A program made the translations under genes and the position numbers. This document shows positions 12,957-25,339 of a stretch of 64,000 nucleotides of DNA, piece by piece. Source of the DNA: Takakia lepidozioides (Eukaryota; Streptophyta; Takakiopsida; Takakiales; Takakiaceae); contig CM060733.1 of NCBI GenBank assembly GCA_030704615.1, forward strand, positions 34,784,001-34,848,000. The letters are read 5' to 3'. Position 1 is the first letter of the stretch. Each line of letters opens with the position of its first letter. The notes below the pieces were generated by a model. It was not told the origin of the DNA and ran no database searches. It saw only the letters and a program-made list of their open reading frames with translations.

Positions 12957-14458
12957 CTAGATATCCCTTTGCCTCTTGCGAGCCAGATACCGCTCTTTGG
13001 CAGCAGACAGAGAGTCCTTGCTGGATGACCTCTCAGCCAGAGCCTCACCACCCTGGCCTGAAAGTACCGCATCGCCTCTTGACTCTCCAGCATCAGACCT
13101 TACAGTTGTTTCCCTCTCTATAGAACTAGCAGCTGGCTCTGTCGTATCCTCAGCAACCCTCTCAATACTTTGAGACCCTTTTGCGTCCAAGCCATTGGCA
13201 TCTGTAGGCTGCATGCTGCCATGTCTTCTGGCATCAGGTTCAACATCCCCTTCACTTTGTAGAAAACTGCTGGTTTCACTACTCCTTGGTGCTTCAGTAT
13301 CTGCAGTGGTCTTCGATGGAGTAGCAGGGGTTTCATCCGCGCGTGAAGAAAATGCCACGTGAGGGTGGCCCTCCAGCCCTCGCCCGTCATCTACACCTGC
13401 AGCATCACTGGGCTTTGCAACAGGTTTCGCACCGAAAGCAACATTGCTGTTCAGCAGATTGCGGTAGAAGTCACTCATATCACTCTTCTTGGTCACCTGC
13501 AGACATTAGTACCAGATTTATCAGTCCAATCACCAGTTGGAGGAGCTCAATCCCTTCATATTAGGACAATCACTGACCAGGGCCACGGGAATAATAGATC
13601 AACCAAAGACCAGATGACTCCTTGTACACATAGGAAGACAGCCAACCTCCTCAGCTTGCTCTTGGAGTTCCCTTATACGCTCCTCCTCCTTCCATTTTGC
13701 CTCCTCCATAAGCTTCCTCTTGTATGCCCCCGTCACAAACTTCTCTTTGTCGCCATACAGGTGGTCCTCTTTTGCCCGCTCCTTTGCTAGCTGCCGCTCA
13801 TATACGATATCATGTTCGCGTTGGCGAGCCTTAGCCTTCTCCAGGAGCTTCCCTATATATTTGGACTGCATCCACGCAACTTCTCAGAACGGTGAGCAAC
13901 TGCAAATTCTCAAGTACCACCTATTTCTCTGCAGATGGAAACAGCCTCCAGAGCTGTGCATTTGAAGCTGGTCATCAATGGTATGGAGATGAGGGAGTTC
14001 AACTCTTGCGAGCATAAACGTACCTCGCGTTTTTCACGATCCTCAAGAATGGGCCGAGCTTGATTGCCCTTCATTTCGTCATAGACAGCATCATAGTCAA
14101 ACACGGTCGGATCTTCCTCCACGGCCCGTTTATGCTGCTGCTCCACCTGTTACGCAAAGGAGATGCAGTGTTCAGCATATATCACACTGGTGATAATTCC
14201 TTGTGGGTGCAACTTGTGGCTCAATAGAGCGGCTTGGAATGTTCAGATCATGTGCAAATTTTAGTAATGGAAGAAGATACATACATCCCGCACAGATTTT
14301 TTCTTGAAGGCTTGCCGGGCGATGTCCTCCTCCACATTCTCCTCGTCGTCGCCATCGTCAAACCTCAACAAGGGGGCCGCCTTCACTGCCTTCTTCACAG
14401 GTGCCTTTACACGCAGCTGCAGCCCATATTGCTTCCCTCCGCCCTTCTTCCACTCCAT
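12957..14458 (-). CDS. NSRP1/CCDC55-like nuclear speckle splicing regulator
   Basis: Plant homologue of nuclear speckle splicing regulatory protein 1, a nuclear protein linked to alternative splicing in animals. Four exons, all phase 0: 14285-14458, 14024-14146, 13647-13865, 12957-13496, giving 351 aa. The N-terminus has KQYGLQLRVK, an acidic DDGDDEENVEEDIARQA stretch, then VEQQHKRAVEEDPTVFDYDA. The long charged helix includes KYIGKLLEKAKARQREHDIV and KEKFVTGAYKRKLMEEAKW; it ends with KKSDMSDFYRNLLNSNVAFG. This order matches the NSRP1 N-terminal domain. The tail is low-complexity S/T/E/D-rich and closes with AAKERYLARKRQRDI, basic and probably a nuclear signal. The donor of exon 3 (GTTGGC) is weak but keeps the frame. 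Confidence 0.9.
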
Positions 14459-15438
14459 CTCGCTGTCTCTCTCTCACCCCACACATCAGAAGCCTAATTC
14501 CTGAAGTACCCCAATTCTGAATTTAAAAAAAGACGTCAAATATCTCTCTGGCACACAAAGTCCGAAGACAACTGACAAGTCATATGACGACAGGACCTCT
14601 CTCCCTGGCGCGCGCGGAATTCCTTCCTTCTTTCTCTCTCAAGAATTCATGACCACCGCGGCACAAGACCCTGATGATGTCTACAATCTACAGGGACAAT
14701 GTACGATTTCTCCACCCAGGATTTGACTCACATACTTCGCATAGATTCTCAGTTCTCAAGCAAACAATTCCCAAGAAAATGCTTTCGTGCAAACTGCAAA
14801 CCATTTCTTGCCTTCGCGTAACCCTAATCCCATACTGAATACGCAAAACCAAACGATTGGATATCTCTGCTAGCTAACGGATTATGACATCAAACAAATT
14901 TCGTTACCATTCCGTGGTTGCAAAGCCGATCTTCTGATAGTAAGCGAAATAATGGGTAACGGATATTCGACTCCCTAAATGCTCGGAGTAGTAAACAGAA
15001 CGAAATTCAAAAACTCTCTAAAGATGATCTCGTTAGTAAACGGCGAAAAAGATCTCCTTGTACACCATATTTTTTCGTTTTTTCAATAAGAGGGGCTGGA
15101 AGCAAACCAAATGAAAGTCGGATTTTGTGAGATTCTAAGATTTAATTAAATTTTAAATTACATGATCTGAGCCGTCGAAGTGGATGATCTAAGGGACGGA
15201 GAGGCAAGGCTATATAATGGCTGGAGGAGACCTCTGCAGCTCTTGCAGCAGACGAGTGTGGTGGCAAGCAAGTCTGGATTGAGAGAGAAGCTGTGCACCT
15301 TCTCTTCAACTTGTGACTGGAGGGGTTACCTTTATTTGGGTTCTGTTGCTTGGATCCGGCCACTTGTATTGCTTGGCACGGAGGGGATCGCTCACTCTCA
15401 TCTCATCTCTCTGCATTGGCGTTGGAGAGAGTGGTCGA
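14459..15438. promoter_or_regulatory. Bidirectional promoter region, NSRP1-like / aspartokinase
   Basis: A 980 bp stretch separates two divergent start codons. A telo-box AACCCTAA lies at 14820-14827. A good TATA box, TATATAAT, lies at 15211-15218 on the plus strand, about 225 bases before the aspartokinase ATG, which suggests a transcription start near 15240. An AT-rich stretch is at 15143-15162. No coding exon was seen. Confidence 0.5.
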
Positions 15439-18400
15439 ATGATGGAGGCAGCTATAGCTGCCCCACCCTCACTTTCTCCAGGCGGTCCCTTGCCCTCACA
15501 GAATTTTATGCAATCAATTAATGCGCCAGTTGCGTGCAATTCGAGAGTTAGAAGAGGGCGTGCCCTCTTGTCTCCCAGGTGCTCGCATGGTTCAAGTAGT
15601 CTCCATCGGTCTCCCATCTCTATACAGTCCGAAAGCATTGCCCCCTGGTATTCAGATGTCGAGTGGTCGAGTGGCAAGCAAGGCCCAATTAGATTTGCTG
15701 ACAAAAAATGTGAGAGACGGCTAGGCGGCAGGTGCATTATAAGGTGTGAGAATGGTGGGGCGATGACTGTGGCAGAAAGAATGAGCGGCCCGGAAATCCT
15801 GAGATCGCCACAGGAGCTTACCACGGTCATGAAATTCGGGGGATCGTCGGTTGCCTCGGCTGCAAGGATGCAGGAAGTTGCTGATTTGATTCTGAGTTTC
15901 CGCCAAGAAAGGCCCATCATCGTGCTTTCTGCCATGGGAAAGACAACCAATAAACTTCTTGGGGTATGTTGCGTTTTCCTCAATGGCTATTATACTTCTT
16001 GGGTGTTTTTCATGTATTTGTTATTGCGTTCACACGCTTTTCCTGTGCTGCACGCAGTGGACAGAAACCTATAGCTACTCAGCTCTCATTGACATGGTCT
16101 CTTCACAGCAATTCTCAAACCAAGACGTGCAAAATCTTTGGGAGGCATGTTAACTCACTGGTCCGTGTAGCTCTCAAGGGGACCGTTTCCCGCTTAGGTT
16201 CTTTGGAGGTTGAATTATTTTGTGAGTGTGACGTTCCTAACGTCTCTTAAAGTGCAGATTGTGTTGGGTCCTCGAGAAATCTCTGGGGGGTTCCATGGAA
16301 GTGCCCTACTTACTAGGTAACACATAGTGCAACCTGGAGGTCCTAGAGCCATGACCGACTGACAGCCACTTCTTTAAAACAAAAGAGGACTTCTTCACTA
16401 GGTACAGTACGCAAAGGTGGAAAATTGTGTAGAGACTTTAGGTGGGATGCGTTCAAGTTCATAATTTCATGAACTTCGGGGTTTTACCTTACAAGTCAGT
16501 CATCACATTGCAACCAAAAGACCGCGCTCCAGTTTATGGGTTTAAAAAATTTGATCAATGGTCTTTCAACAGGGTCTATGGTTGAATAGGTATTTGTAGC
16601 AGCCACATCTGACCAATGTTCAGGTTGCAGCAGGTTTGGGGTTGAAGTTGCCAGACTTCTCAGGTTTCCACTTTTTATAATCTGGGGTGTGATTGAGCAT
16701 GCAGCATGATGTAAAATCAATTGACATGTGTGCATCTGGTGTGGCAGGCAGGGGAGAAAGCTGTCAGTTGTGGTGCAGGAAAGTGCTGCTTGATTGAGGA
16801 GCTTGCAGCTATAAAGGACCTCCATTTGCGGTATGCTCTGTGCATTTGATGGATTCTTATAACATGTTGGCAGAGAACCTCTACCTGTTGTGAGCATTGA
16901 CCAAAAAGTGTGCAGAAATCAGGAGCTGCAGTCCTGGGCAATCTCATTTTCTTATGTACTACTTCATCATATGGGTGTATCAGACTGTTACACTGGGACC
17001 CTGCAAGATTGGCAGTGGCACAGGAGATGAGCTCTGCCTAAAGTCATGAAGGTTGTAGAGTGACATCCCAGCCAGCCTCAGTAGGTACTATAAAAGCAAC
17101 GTATCTTGCTGAAGGCAGGAGATGTAGAGAGACAAAGAGACGGACAGACAGACACAGGGAATTGCAAGTGCTGATGGGCGGGCACTGGTTGGTGACATGT
17201 GGCAGGACAGTAGATGAGCTGGGTGTGGATCGTGCTGTTGTCTCAGGTTTGCACCCTCTCTTGTCTTTGCACCTGATGTTTTGACTTTGGTTCTTCTATG
17301 GCTATGGCAGATGGTCCACTTAAATGCTTAGGGTACTTGATGAATAAGTTGTCCCTGCACACATCTGTAGGAGCACATTCCATCCTAGTGGTGGGATAAT
17401 AACAAGCATGTAACTTATGGTGATACACTATTTCATTTGAGGGACACCCAGTGCACCTTAAGTGCTAGTGTTCGTCACTACAACCTCAAGCCAAAGTATT
17501 TGCCTAAGGAACTTAAAGCCATCATGAAGCTTTTGGCTTCAGGGTCTGATCTGCCTTGTGTCCACTATGACTAAAGGAGGGGTCTATTCGGGTGAGCAGA
17601 GCTGTTAGAAGAGCTGGAACAGCTGCTGACGGGAATTGCTCTCATGAAGGAGCTGACAGTGCGCACCAAGGACTATTTGGTTTCCTTTGGGGAGCGCCTT
17701 TCCACACGCGTCTTTGCAGCTTTTCTTAACCAGCGTGGTGTCAAAGCTCGCCAGGCCTGTCACGATCTCATCTTGACCATCTATTGAGGTCGCTTGTGTT
17801 GTTGACTGGTCTCTTAGTTGTCTGATGTACTGGTTGGGATTATGTGCTCTACTTGACGTATGTCAGCATAAATTGTTGCTAAGTCATAAAGCAGCTGGTG
17901 TCAACCCTGTTAATGGGGACAGTGATGGGAGCTACGTGTTAATGGTGTACGAGTCGGGAGGATGGGACATGCAGTATGATGCATTTGAGGTAGGGATCAT
18001 CACAACAGATGAGTTCACAAATGCTGAGATTCTTGAGACAACATATACCAAGGTGGCTGAACGGCTGAAAGGAGATTGGCAGAGGGATCCCGCAATTCCT
18101 ATTGTTACTGGCTTCCTTGGTAAGGTAGGGTACAATCACTTTAACCTTTCCCTCCTTCGTAGATGCACTCCCACGTCACTAGCCTTGGCAAGCCAAGAAA
18201 AGTCCCGAGTACCTTCCCTGTCTCTCCTTAGCATGGTTCCATTGGCCTCTGTCTTTGTATTCCCATTGACCTGAAAAACTAGAATAACTTTGAAGTGTTT
18301 GCTTCTTTGCCAATGTTACATGTTTGTTAGGACCATGCGCTGGAGCTGTTGATATTTTGCAAGCATGGAGTAACTGCCCACTGTGGCATTTAGCTCTAGA

Positions 18401-21400
18401 TGTCTCCGTTGCATACTTGCAGGTCCCTAGTCATATTCCATCAGAGGTTAGTTCGACATTGAACTACTTCCAGCATGTGTGCATTTGTACATTATTACTG
18501 ACTCATTTATCATCTTGACTGCAGGGGCAGAAAACAGGTGCCATCACAACTCTTGGCAGAGGAGGAAGTGACTTAACCGCCACAGCCATTGGCAAAGCTC
18601 TTGGACTTCAAGAGATTCAAGTGAATGCTTTTCTCATTCATCTACTTTGGCTGAATTTCTCTTCTACACGGCTTATGCACTGTATGACTCTTGATGTTCC
18701 CTCCATATCATTCCTGTGCTCACTCACCCCTTTTTTCTGGATCCAGATTGGGGATGTGGTCTATGGTCGGCAAGCCAAGTGGTTCTGTAGGAGGATATTT
18801 TTTGTGAGAGAAGGGTGGCAAGCACCACATTGCACTTCACCATCTAAAGACATCAGAAGCCTTGAGACTGCAATTGAGATTGACACCTCCTTTATAATGC
18901 TGCTCTTCTACGGGCTGCCCTATGCAGGGTGGTAGTTCCAACAATTGTAGATACTAAGGACTGGCTACTCATGGGCAGGTGTGGAAAGATGTAGATGGAG
19001 TCTTGACCTGTGATCCCAACATTCACTGCAAAGCATCTCCTGTCCCATATCTGACCTTTGACGAAGCTGCAGAACTGGCCTATTTTGGTGCCCAGGTATT
19101 GTCTTCACTGTAGTCTGTTTGGGTTAGAAGTTTGCCACAGTTGTTTACCAGTGAACTCTTCTAGCATGCTATATCCAGACAGAGAAAGAGACAATGAACC
19201 CTCACATCAGTCATATCGGGGTTTTACTTTGCGTCTCTTGGTCATGATGTCAGGGTCTCTTGGCTTTCCATGGTTGGTTGTTGGTTTAAGAGGTGTTTCC
19301 CCTTGCCCACCCCCACCCCCCTCCCTAAAATGAGTAAAAGAGAGGGATTCACAGATTCGTGATTCTCCTTGGGGATTGGACTTAGCAAGATAGTCAAAAG
19401 AGAAAGTAGTGTGGTTTTAGTGAAGGGAAAACGTGAGAGGTGGATACGTACCTGTGAGACAGAGGGTCAGGTTGATGGGTCTTCCTCTTGAGGCCTGCCA
19501 ACACAAACTTGAAATACCAGAGTAAAACACAGAATCTTGCGTCACCTGCAGCTCTATGGCATTGGATGCCCATTGTCTGCATGAAAGACAAGCTGCTGAT
19601 TGAAGGTTGACATGGTCAGGTGTTGCATCCGCAATCAATGCGGCCAGCAAGAGAGGGCAACATCCCCGTGCGTGTCAAAAACTCATACAACCCGCAGGCA
19701 CCGGGGACTCTCATCACAAGATCCCGAGATATGAGCAAGGTTTTTGTCGATTCTCATTCCTGTTCGAGCTTTTGTGGTATGCATAGTTGGAACTTTCAGG
19801 AAATCCAACTTTATGGGGCAGCTAAATCACTGTCAGATTCCCATGTAGGATGCCAATCCCAACAAGCTTTACATATATATATATGAGGAGCAAGGAGCAG
19901 AGCCTCAAAATGCATTGCAGCAAGGAAAAATTCACATTTTTCTTGGACGGCCACTTCTTGCAAGTTGATGTCACGTAATTTTGAGGGCCATGCAAAGGTT
20001 GTTATGTTCACTGTGAGCAGGACAACTATGCTGGTTGTGTTTAAAAACAAGCTGGAAAGTAGAAAATTCCATGACTAAATTGTCCTTCCACTTCCATTGT
20101 GGGATCTACCTGGCTATGATGCTGATGTGGCTGCAATGGCTGTTTGTACTTGACAGTCTGGCCTCCAATAGTGAAAGAGAGGTAGATGGTGTGTTTTAGA
20201 GAAATTGTTTCCTTGCTGTCCGCCTAACCATACATTGCCATTCCATTTGCTCTGTTTGCACCATTTTTGTGAACTAGATTTTTTTATTTGTGGTCATGGT
20301 TTCAGGCACTTCTGACAAGCATTGTCCTTAAGCAGCATGTCACGATGCTGGATATTGTGAGCACCCGCATGCTCGGCCAATTTGGCTTTTTGGCGAAGGT
20401 CAGTAGCAGAGTAATTTGGTAAATCTAGATCATGGATGAGCTGCAAGCAGTATTCTTTAATATATGTATGTATATATATAGATAGCTCAACTTTGAGAAT
20501 TGTTTGTCCAGTCTCATTGTTCTTTCTGTGTTAGGCTAATTTGAAGCCACGTAAACAGTAAAGCCCAACTTGGTTTATTTGGTTGCTTACAGGTATTTTC
20601 CATATTTGAGGACCTAGGCATCTCTGTAGATGTGGTGGCCACGAGTGAGGTGAGCGTCTCGTTGACGCTGGACCCGTCCAAGCTATGGAGTCGTGAACTT
20701 ATCAAACAGGCATGGCCACAACCTGTTTACCACTGCTGGTCTTCATTTGAAGCTGCCTTGAACCCCGTCTGTCTACCTTCCTTATTTACTCAACATTTTG
20801 TTGCTGCAATATACCGGCTGCCCATCAATCAAATGTCTTGCCTGCGTGGGCTCAAGTGAATGTGGGATAGTTTTATTTCTTGGAGCTATGATATCAAGTG
20901 GGGAGCTTGTACAAGCCCACTTACTACAGGGAGTTCACCTACCCTTTATCTCTTCCTCCCTCTCTTCTCTGTTTTCTTTTTCTTTTCTTTTTCTTCTTCA
21001 TTCTTATCCCCTCTTGTGTTTAACTTTTTGGTCTTCTTTGGATTGTTTCCTCGCTATGCCTACTGTTGGGAATTGACGAAGTCAGTTGGAAGGTGATGGT
21101 GGCTGCTCACTATGATACATGCTGTTCTTCTTCTTGGTCCATGGATTGGTGAGAGACAGTCACTAAGTCTATACTGCTGTTCTCAGTTTATGGGTGCAAT
21201 ATGAATCTGTGTTCATCGTTTTGTTTGTATCCTTGTTGTCTTGTCCTTGGAGTACGCATCTGCAATATGGGTTGATACCTCTAACCAGGCCAAGTCTCTA
21301 GAATCCATTCAAGTGGGGGTGCTTAAGGAGTGCATGTCAGCATGCTCCAAAACAGCCAATGTGGTTGTTCGGGGTGAGTTTGGCATCCCTTCCTTAAGCT

Positions 21401-24042
21401 CCCGACGAGATGAATTCAAGGGCAGATGGTGGGGTCAGCTGCAACATATGTCCAACATCAGTATCCTAAGTTAATCGACTCTATATCATTGAAGCAGGGT
21501 CGCCCTGTCAGCAGGTTAAGTCCTGGCGGAAGAGAGTTGAAGAGATTATAGGATCTGAATCTTAGCCCGCAAGTCTTGACCCTGCTGGATAAATCTAACT
21601 TAGAGGCTGTAGTGTCCAAAGCCATGTCTGTTGCCAGGAAATGTTCTGATCAAAATGAAGTTAGGCAGAAAACTTCTTTGAAGTTGGTTCCAGTCTGTGA
21701 CATGGGGGAGGACATCATGGATGACCTCAAGGGTCTACCGACTCGGCACTAGACTGAAATTTGAACTTGGGGCGGGAAGCCTACCTTTAAACTGCAAATG
21801 CTCGAAGAAGAACTGAATACTGTGCTCATCGACCTTAGTCAATGAAGCTCCCAGCTATTAATAGGACATGCCCTCTTCAGGGATGATCTGAAGTACCTAC
21901 CCTCGGCACTAGACTGAAATTTAAACTCAGGGCGGGAAGCCTACCTTTGAACAGAAAACAGAAGCAGAGAGGAAAAGGAGAGTGCAATTGCCCGTTGTGT
22001 GGACAACCTAAAGACAATATTCATTGTCTGATTCATTGTCCAGTGTCTCTCACCAGAGAGATGCTCTCTTCAAATCTATCAAGGGAATTGTGATCAATGG
22101 CCACAAGGCTATGGCAAACAACGTCTTATGAGTACATTCTTTTTGTCCTTGCTTCTCTTTTTTTCTATTTTTTTGTTCTTGCCTCTGTTTTTCTTTTCTG
22201 TGCTGGTTGTTTCTGGTTTTCTCTTCTGAAAATTCCAACAACCATAGACCAGATCACCCCAGTACTTCTTTTTGGTTACGTCTGCAAGATATCTCGATAC
22301 TTTTAAGTAAATCATTTCTTGTACCTATTTGGTGTTCCTTTTAAAGTAGAATGGACGGAGAAGTTTTGTGGGTCACTGACAAAGTGAGGAGAGGAATTTG
22401 CAGCAGGAGCTGGACCGAATGGTAGAAGAGCTGGAGAAGATAGCAGTGGTGAAGCTTGTGCAGAAGCTCTCCATCATCTCTCTCATAGGCAACGTTCAGC
22501 GTTCCTCTATCATCCTTGAAAAGGTATGCTATTTATGGAAAGATTGGAGCTCTTGAAGCAGCTTGGTTCAAAAGATTGGAGCAAGTGTAAGGAATGTACT
22601 CATGAGATGTTGTTTTCCGTAGCCTTGTGACCAGAGACCCACACCCAGTTTGGGTGGAACCAGTTGGAACAGACACTACCTTTGTGAGGGGCTTGCACTC
22701 TTACCTTTATATAAACAATTAGTTCTGGCTTTCTAGATTTCATCTTGAAGACCCTTCACACAAGCATCAATCTACTGTGTGTAACTGCCCAGCAATTAAA
22801 CCCAACAGTGCCCAGGGCTTTACGCGCAGCCTCAAGATTTTGGAAGTTGGTGAACAGAGTTGCAGGGACTATGTTTATGATGTCCTGAAGAGGGTCACTC
22901 TCTGATGAAAATACTCCGGAGATTCTGAAAATGGATAGCCTTTAGGCTGCCTGCACATTGGGCATTGACAATTTCCCTTTCCTCTCTGCATCTGTTGGTT
23001 GTTCGAAGGTAGACTCCCCGCCCTGAGTTTAAACTTCAGTCTAGTGCTGAGGGTAGGTACTTCAGATCATCCCAGAAGAGGGCATGTCCTATTAATAGCT
23101 GGGAGCTTCATTGACTAAGGTCAATGAGCACAGTATTCAGTTCTTCGAGCATTTGCACATCCACTGTTTGTGTTACGTGCTAGCATTCATGCTGACTCTT
23201 ATATCTTTGGCCTATTTTTTATGTAAGGACTCTGGGTTTGTATGCCCTGTTGTTGGATAGGTCTTCAGCGTGTTCCGGGCCTCGGGAATAAATGTGCAAA
23301 TGATCTCTCAAGGTGCCTCCAAGGTATGCACTTAACCTATAAAATTAGCACATAAAATTCACTTCTTTGAATTTTGGTGACTTTATCTATACACCATATT
23401 GTTGTCCATGTCGATGCTAGGTGTTGTGTTTCCTCGGTAGGGACACATGGAGCCTTCATTTCAGGGTCAACGAACCTGTAACAGGGTTCATAGGCATGCC
23501 GTTGGCTCAACCATTCACTTGATGGATAAGGAATACGACTTTCATTCAAGAAGTCTTACTCCACCAAGTACAAAAGGGATTATGGCCTTATCTTGGCAGC
23601 CCAGTCTAACTAGAAACAGAAGTAGCTGTCAAGCCTATGGAATGCCAACATATCTGGAAATTTCACAAAAGGGCCCTTTCCCAGGTGGGTGTTTTAAGTT
23701 ATCCCTTCCAATGCATCTTCAGGTTCTACTGGTTGTAACTTGATGGGCTTGAGGCTAAGTTGAATACCCCCAACAGTATCAGTTGGATTGGATAGTTTGG
23801 TTTGCTCTGGCACCCTATGACCTACACGTAAAGCAGAGACCCATAGGAAGTATGGCTGTTGTCCCTGGAGTGATTCAGTCCTTATTTTATTTTCTGTGCA
23901 CATGCAGGTGAATATTTCTGTGGTTGTGGATGACAGAGAGGCAGAGTTCTGTGTGAAGGCTCTGCATTCGGTGTTCTTTGAGCAAGACATTACCCATGAA
24001 CTTGTTGGAGATGGTATGGCTGTGAATGGCTACTCTCGATGA
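15439..24042 (+). CDS. AK: Aspartokinase, plastid, monofunctional (lysC type)
   Basis: It phosphorylates aspartate, the first step of Lys/Thr/Met/Ile synthesis in plastids, and is normally inhibited by lysine through its ACT domains. Thirteen exons join without a frame break: 15439-15963, 16748-16830, 17206-17246, 17600-17754, 17975-18124, 18525-18620, 18979-19095, 19620-19739, 20306-20398, 20593-20709, 22404-22523, 23261-23323, 23908-24042; about 604 aa. Residues 1-~115 resemble a transit peptide. Kinase motifs: [69 protein letters not shown]. The ACT region runs from [20 protein letters not shown] to the end. No homoserine dehydrogenase follows. Donors after exons 4 and 10 are GC, not GT. 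The ~1.7 kb intron 10 contains LINE remains. The start could be ATG 15442. Confidence 0.93.
21230..22110 (+). mobile_element. LINE 3' fragment inside an aspartokinase intron
   Basis: The plus strand encodes [20 protein letters not shown] and [20 protein letters not shown], which resemble the region after the reverse transcriptase in LINEs. Farther on comes [18 protein letters not shown], a C2HC-like cluster of LINE C-termini. The frame is broken repeatedly and a ~155 bp repeat is inserted within it. It lies wholly inside intron 10, so it should be removed by splicing. Confidence 0.6.
21793..23157. repeat. Inverted repeat pair flanking aspartokinase exon 11
   Basis: 21793-21948 and 23006-23157 are near-perfect reverse complements (~155 bp; for example CCTATTAATAGC is in both arms). 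The left copy is bounded by two direct ~50 bp repeats (near 21738-21787 and 21898-21948) that share CTCGGCACTAGACTGAA, so the unit looks like a small mobile sequence. Exon 11 (22404-22523) lies between the arms, about 455 and 482 bases from them. Confidence 0.8.
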
Positions 24043-24489
24043 GCTGTAGCTACAGAAGTTTGTAATTTGCTTCAGGCTTGGACAGACATCATTATTCGGT
24101 CACCTTTTGGTCATTGGCTCATCAACAAAAGCAATGGCTACAATTCAGCAGTCAACTCTGTGGTTCACTGCACGGGCTGTTGATCGCACATCACAGCTGG
24201 TCAGTTTTTTTGGCTTCGTGAACATCGGTCAGCTGATGGTTATTGACAGTGTGGTCGGCTAACATTAGTACTACACTTGGTATCCAGTTTTTTCTCTCTT
24301 GCTTGACCGGTGTCAAAGGCATGCACTACATTGTTTGTAATCGGTGAGGTATCGGCTCCTGAGACCATATCCCTGCCTAATGGGCACCAATAGTAGATCA
24401 TTTTCGACTGGTTCAGGTTGAGTGTTGACAATTGAGCTCCAGAGATCCGAATATCATTGAACATAAATTTTGACTCTGTAATCATGATA
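24043..24489. other. Aspartokinase 3' flank
   Basis: Expected 3' untranslated region of aspartokinase, which ends at 24042. No other gene or repeat was recognised. Confidence 0.4.
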
Positions 24490-25190
24490 AATGATAGCTG
24501 CTGTAACTTCAGCTGCTGTGATTTCACCTAAGTTAGGGTGATCACTATCTGTAGCTAAAAGTGCAGTGATACTGTCACATTCACTGACCCAAGAATGTCC
24601 TCTGAACTGAAACAAAATGATGACCATTTTCCCTGGAGGTGTCCAACTTTCTTTTGCAGAAGTTGCCTGTTTCACCAGTAATCGCCACAAGAACAAAGCC
24701 CATTCTGGAAGAGGTGAAAACGGTTGGCAGCCCGTACTACAACTGCTCGCTCAACTATCTTTGAGATGAACTTGGTGGCAGTGTTGCAGTCACCACACAC
24801 TCGAAGGTTCTTGATGAGTTCTTGATGACACGGATAGGCGTCCCAGGGGGCGCGTACTAATCAGCCCAAAAGCAATGGCCAGCTTCTCACTGTGGTAACA
24901 AAGAGAAGTCCCCTTTTGCTCCTCCTCCACATCATGCAATACAAAGCTTGTGTCAGGCATGTAGCCGGCCTCTTACATGATCAGCTCGGGCAATCTCTTC
25001 AGCTCGATGTGGATTTCGTCAATTTGTGGATGCAATTTGTCTTCTGCAACAAATGTATGTATCTGGTTGTTGATCTCAATTCAGCTGCGACCTTTTCTGA
25101 TCTTCACTTTATCTTCCCACCTGCCAGCTGCAGCATAGATGTTTGAAAGCAGCACATAAGTAGGGGCATGCTGTTGATCAGACTCCATGA
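24490..25190 (-). pseudogene. Duplicated 3' end of the PPR-DYW gene (decayed copy)
   Basis: A direct duplicate of the 3' end of PPR locus 1 plus its 3' flank (compare 26617-27330). From right to left it encodes [20 protein letters not shown], an in-frame stop after GRS, INNQIHTFVAEDKLHPQID, another stop, [30 protein letters not shown], and after frame changes [20 protein letters not shown] and CSCGDYW-stop at 24672. A ~10 base local duplication breaks the frame near the CGDC motif. It keeps GAG where locus 1 has a TAG stop. There is no promoter or upstream exon. Confidence 0.85.
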
Positions 25191-25339
25191 GGCGATGTCT
25201 AAGGTAATTATAACCGTTCTGCGCCGGCACACTTTCTCCTCCACCAAATGTGAAGTGTATCAAGGTCAGTGTATCAAGGTCTGTTGGTCTATGTTGGTGT
25301 GGAATCCTCACCGTTCGGCATTTTAGAATGATTGACTCT

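Noticed and set aside
15439-24042. Bifunctional aspartokinase-homoserine dehydrogenase
   Set aside because: The protein ends after the ACT region with a stop at 24040-24042; no homoserine dehydrogenase exons follow.
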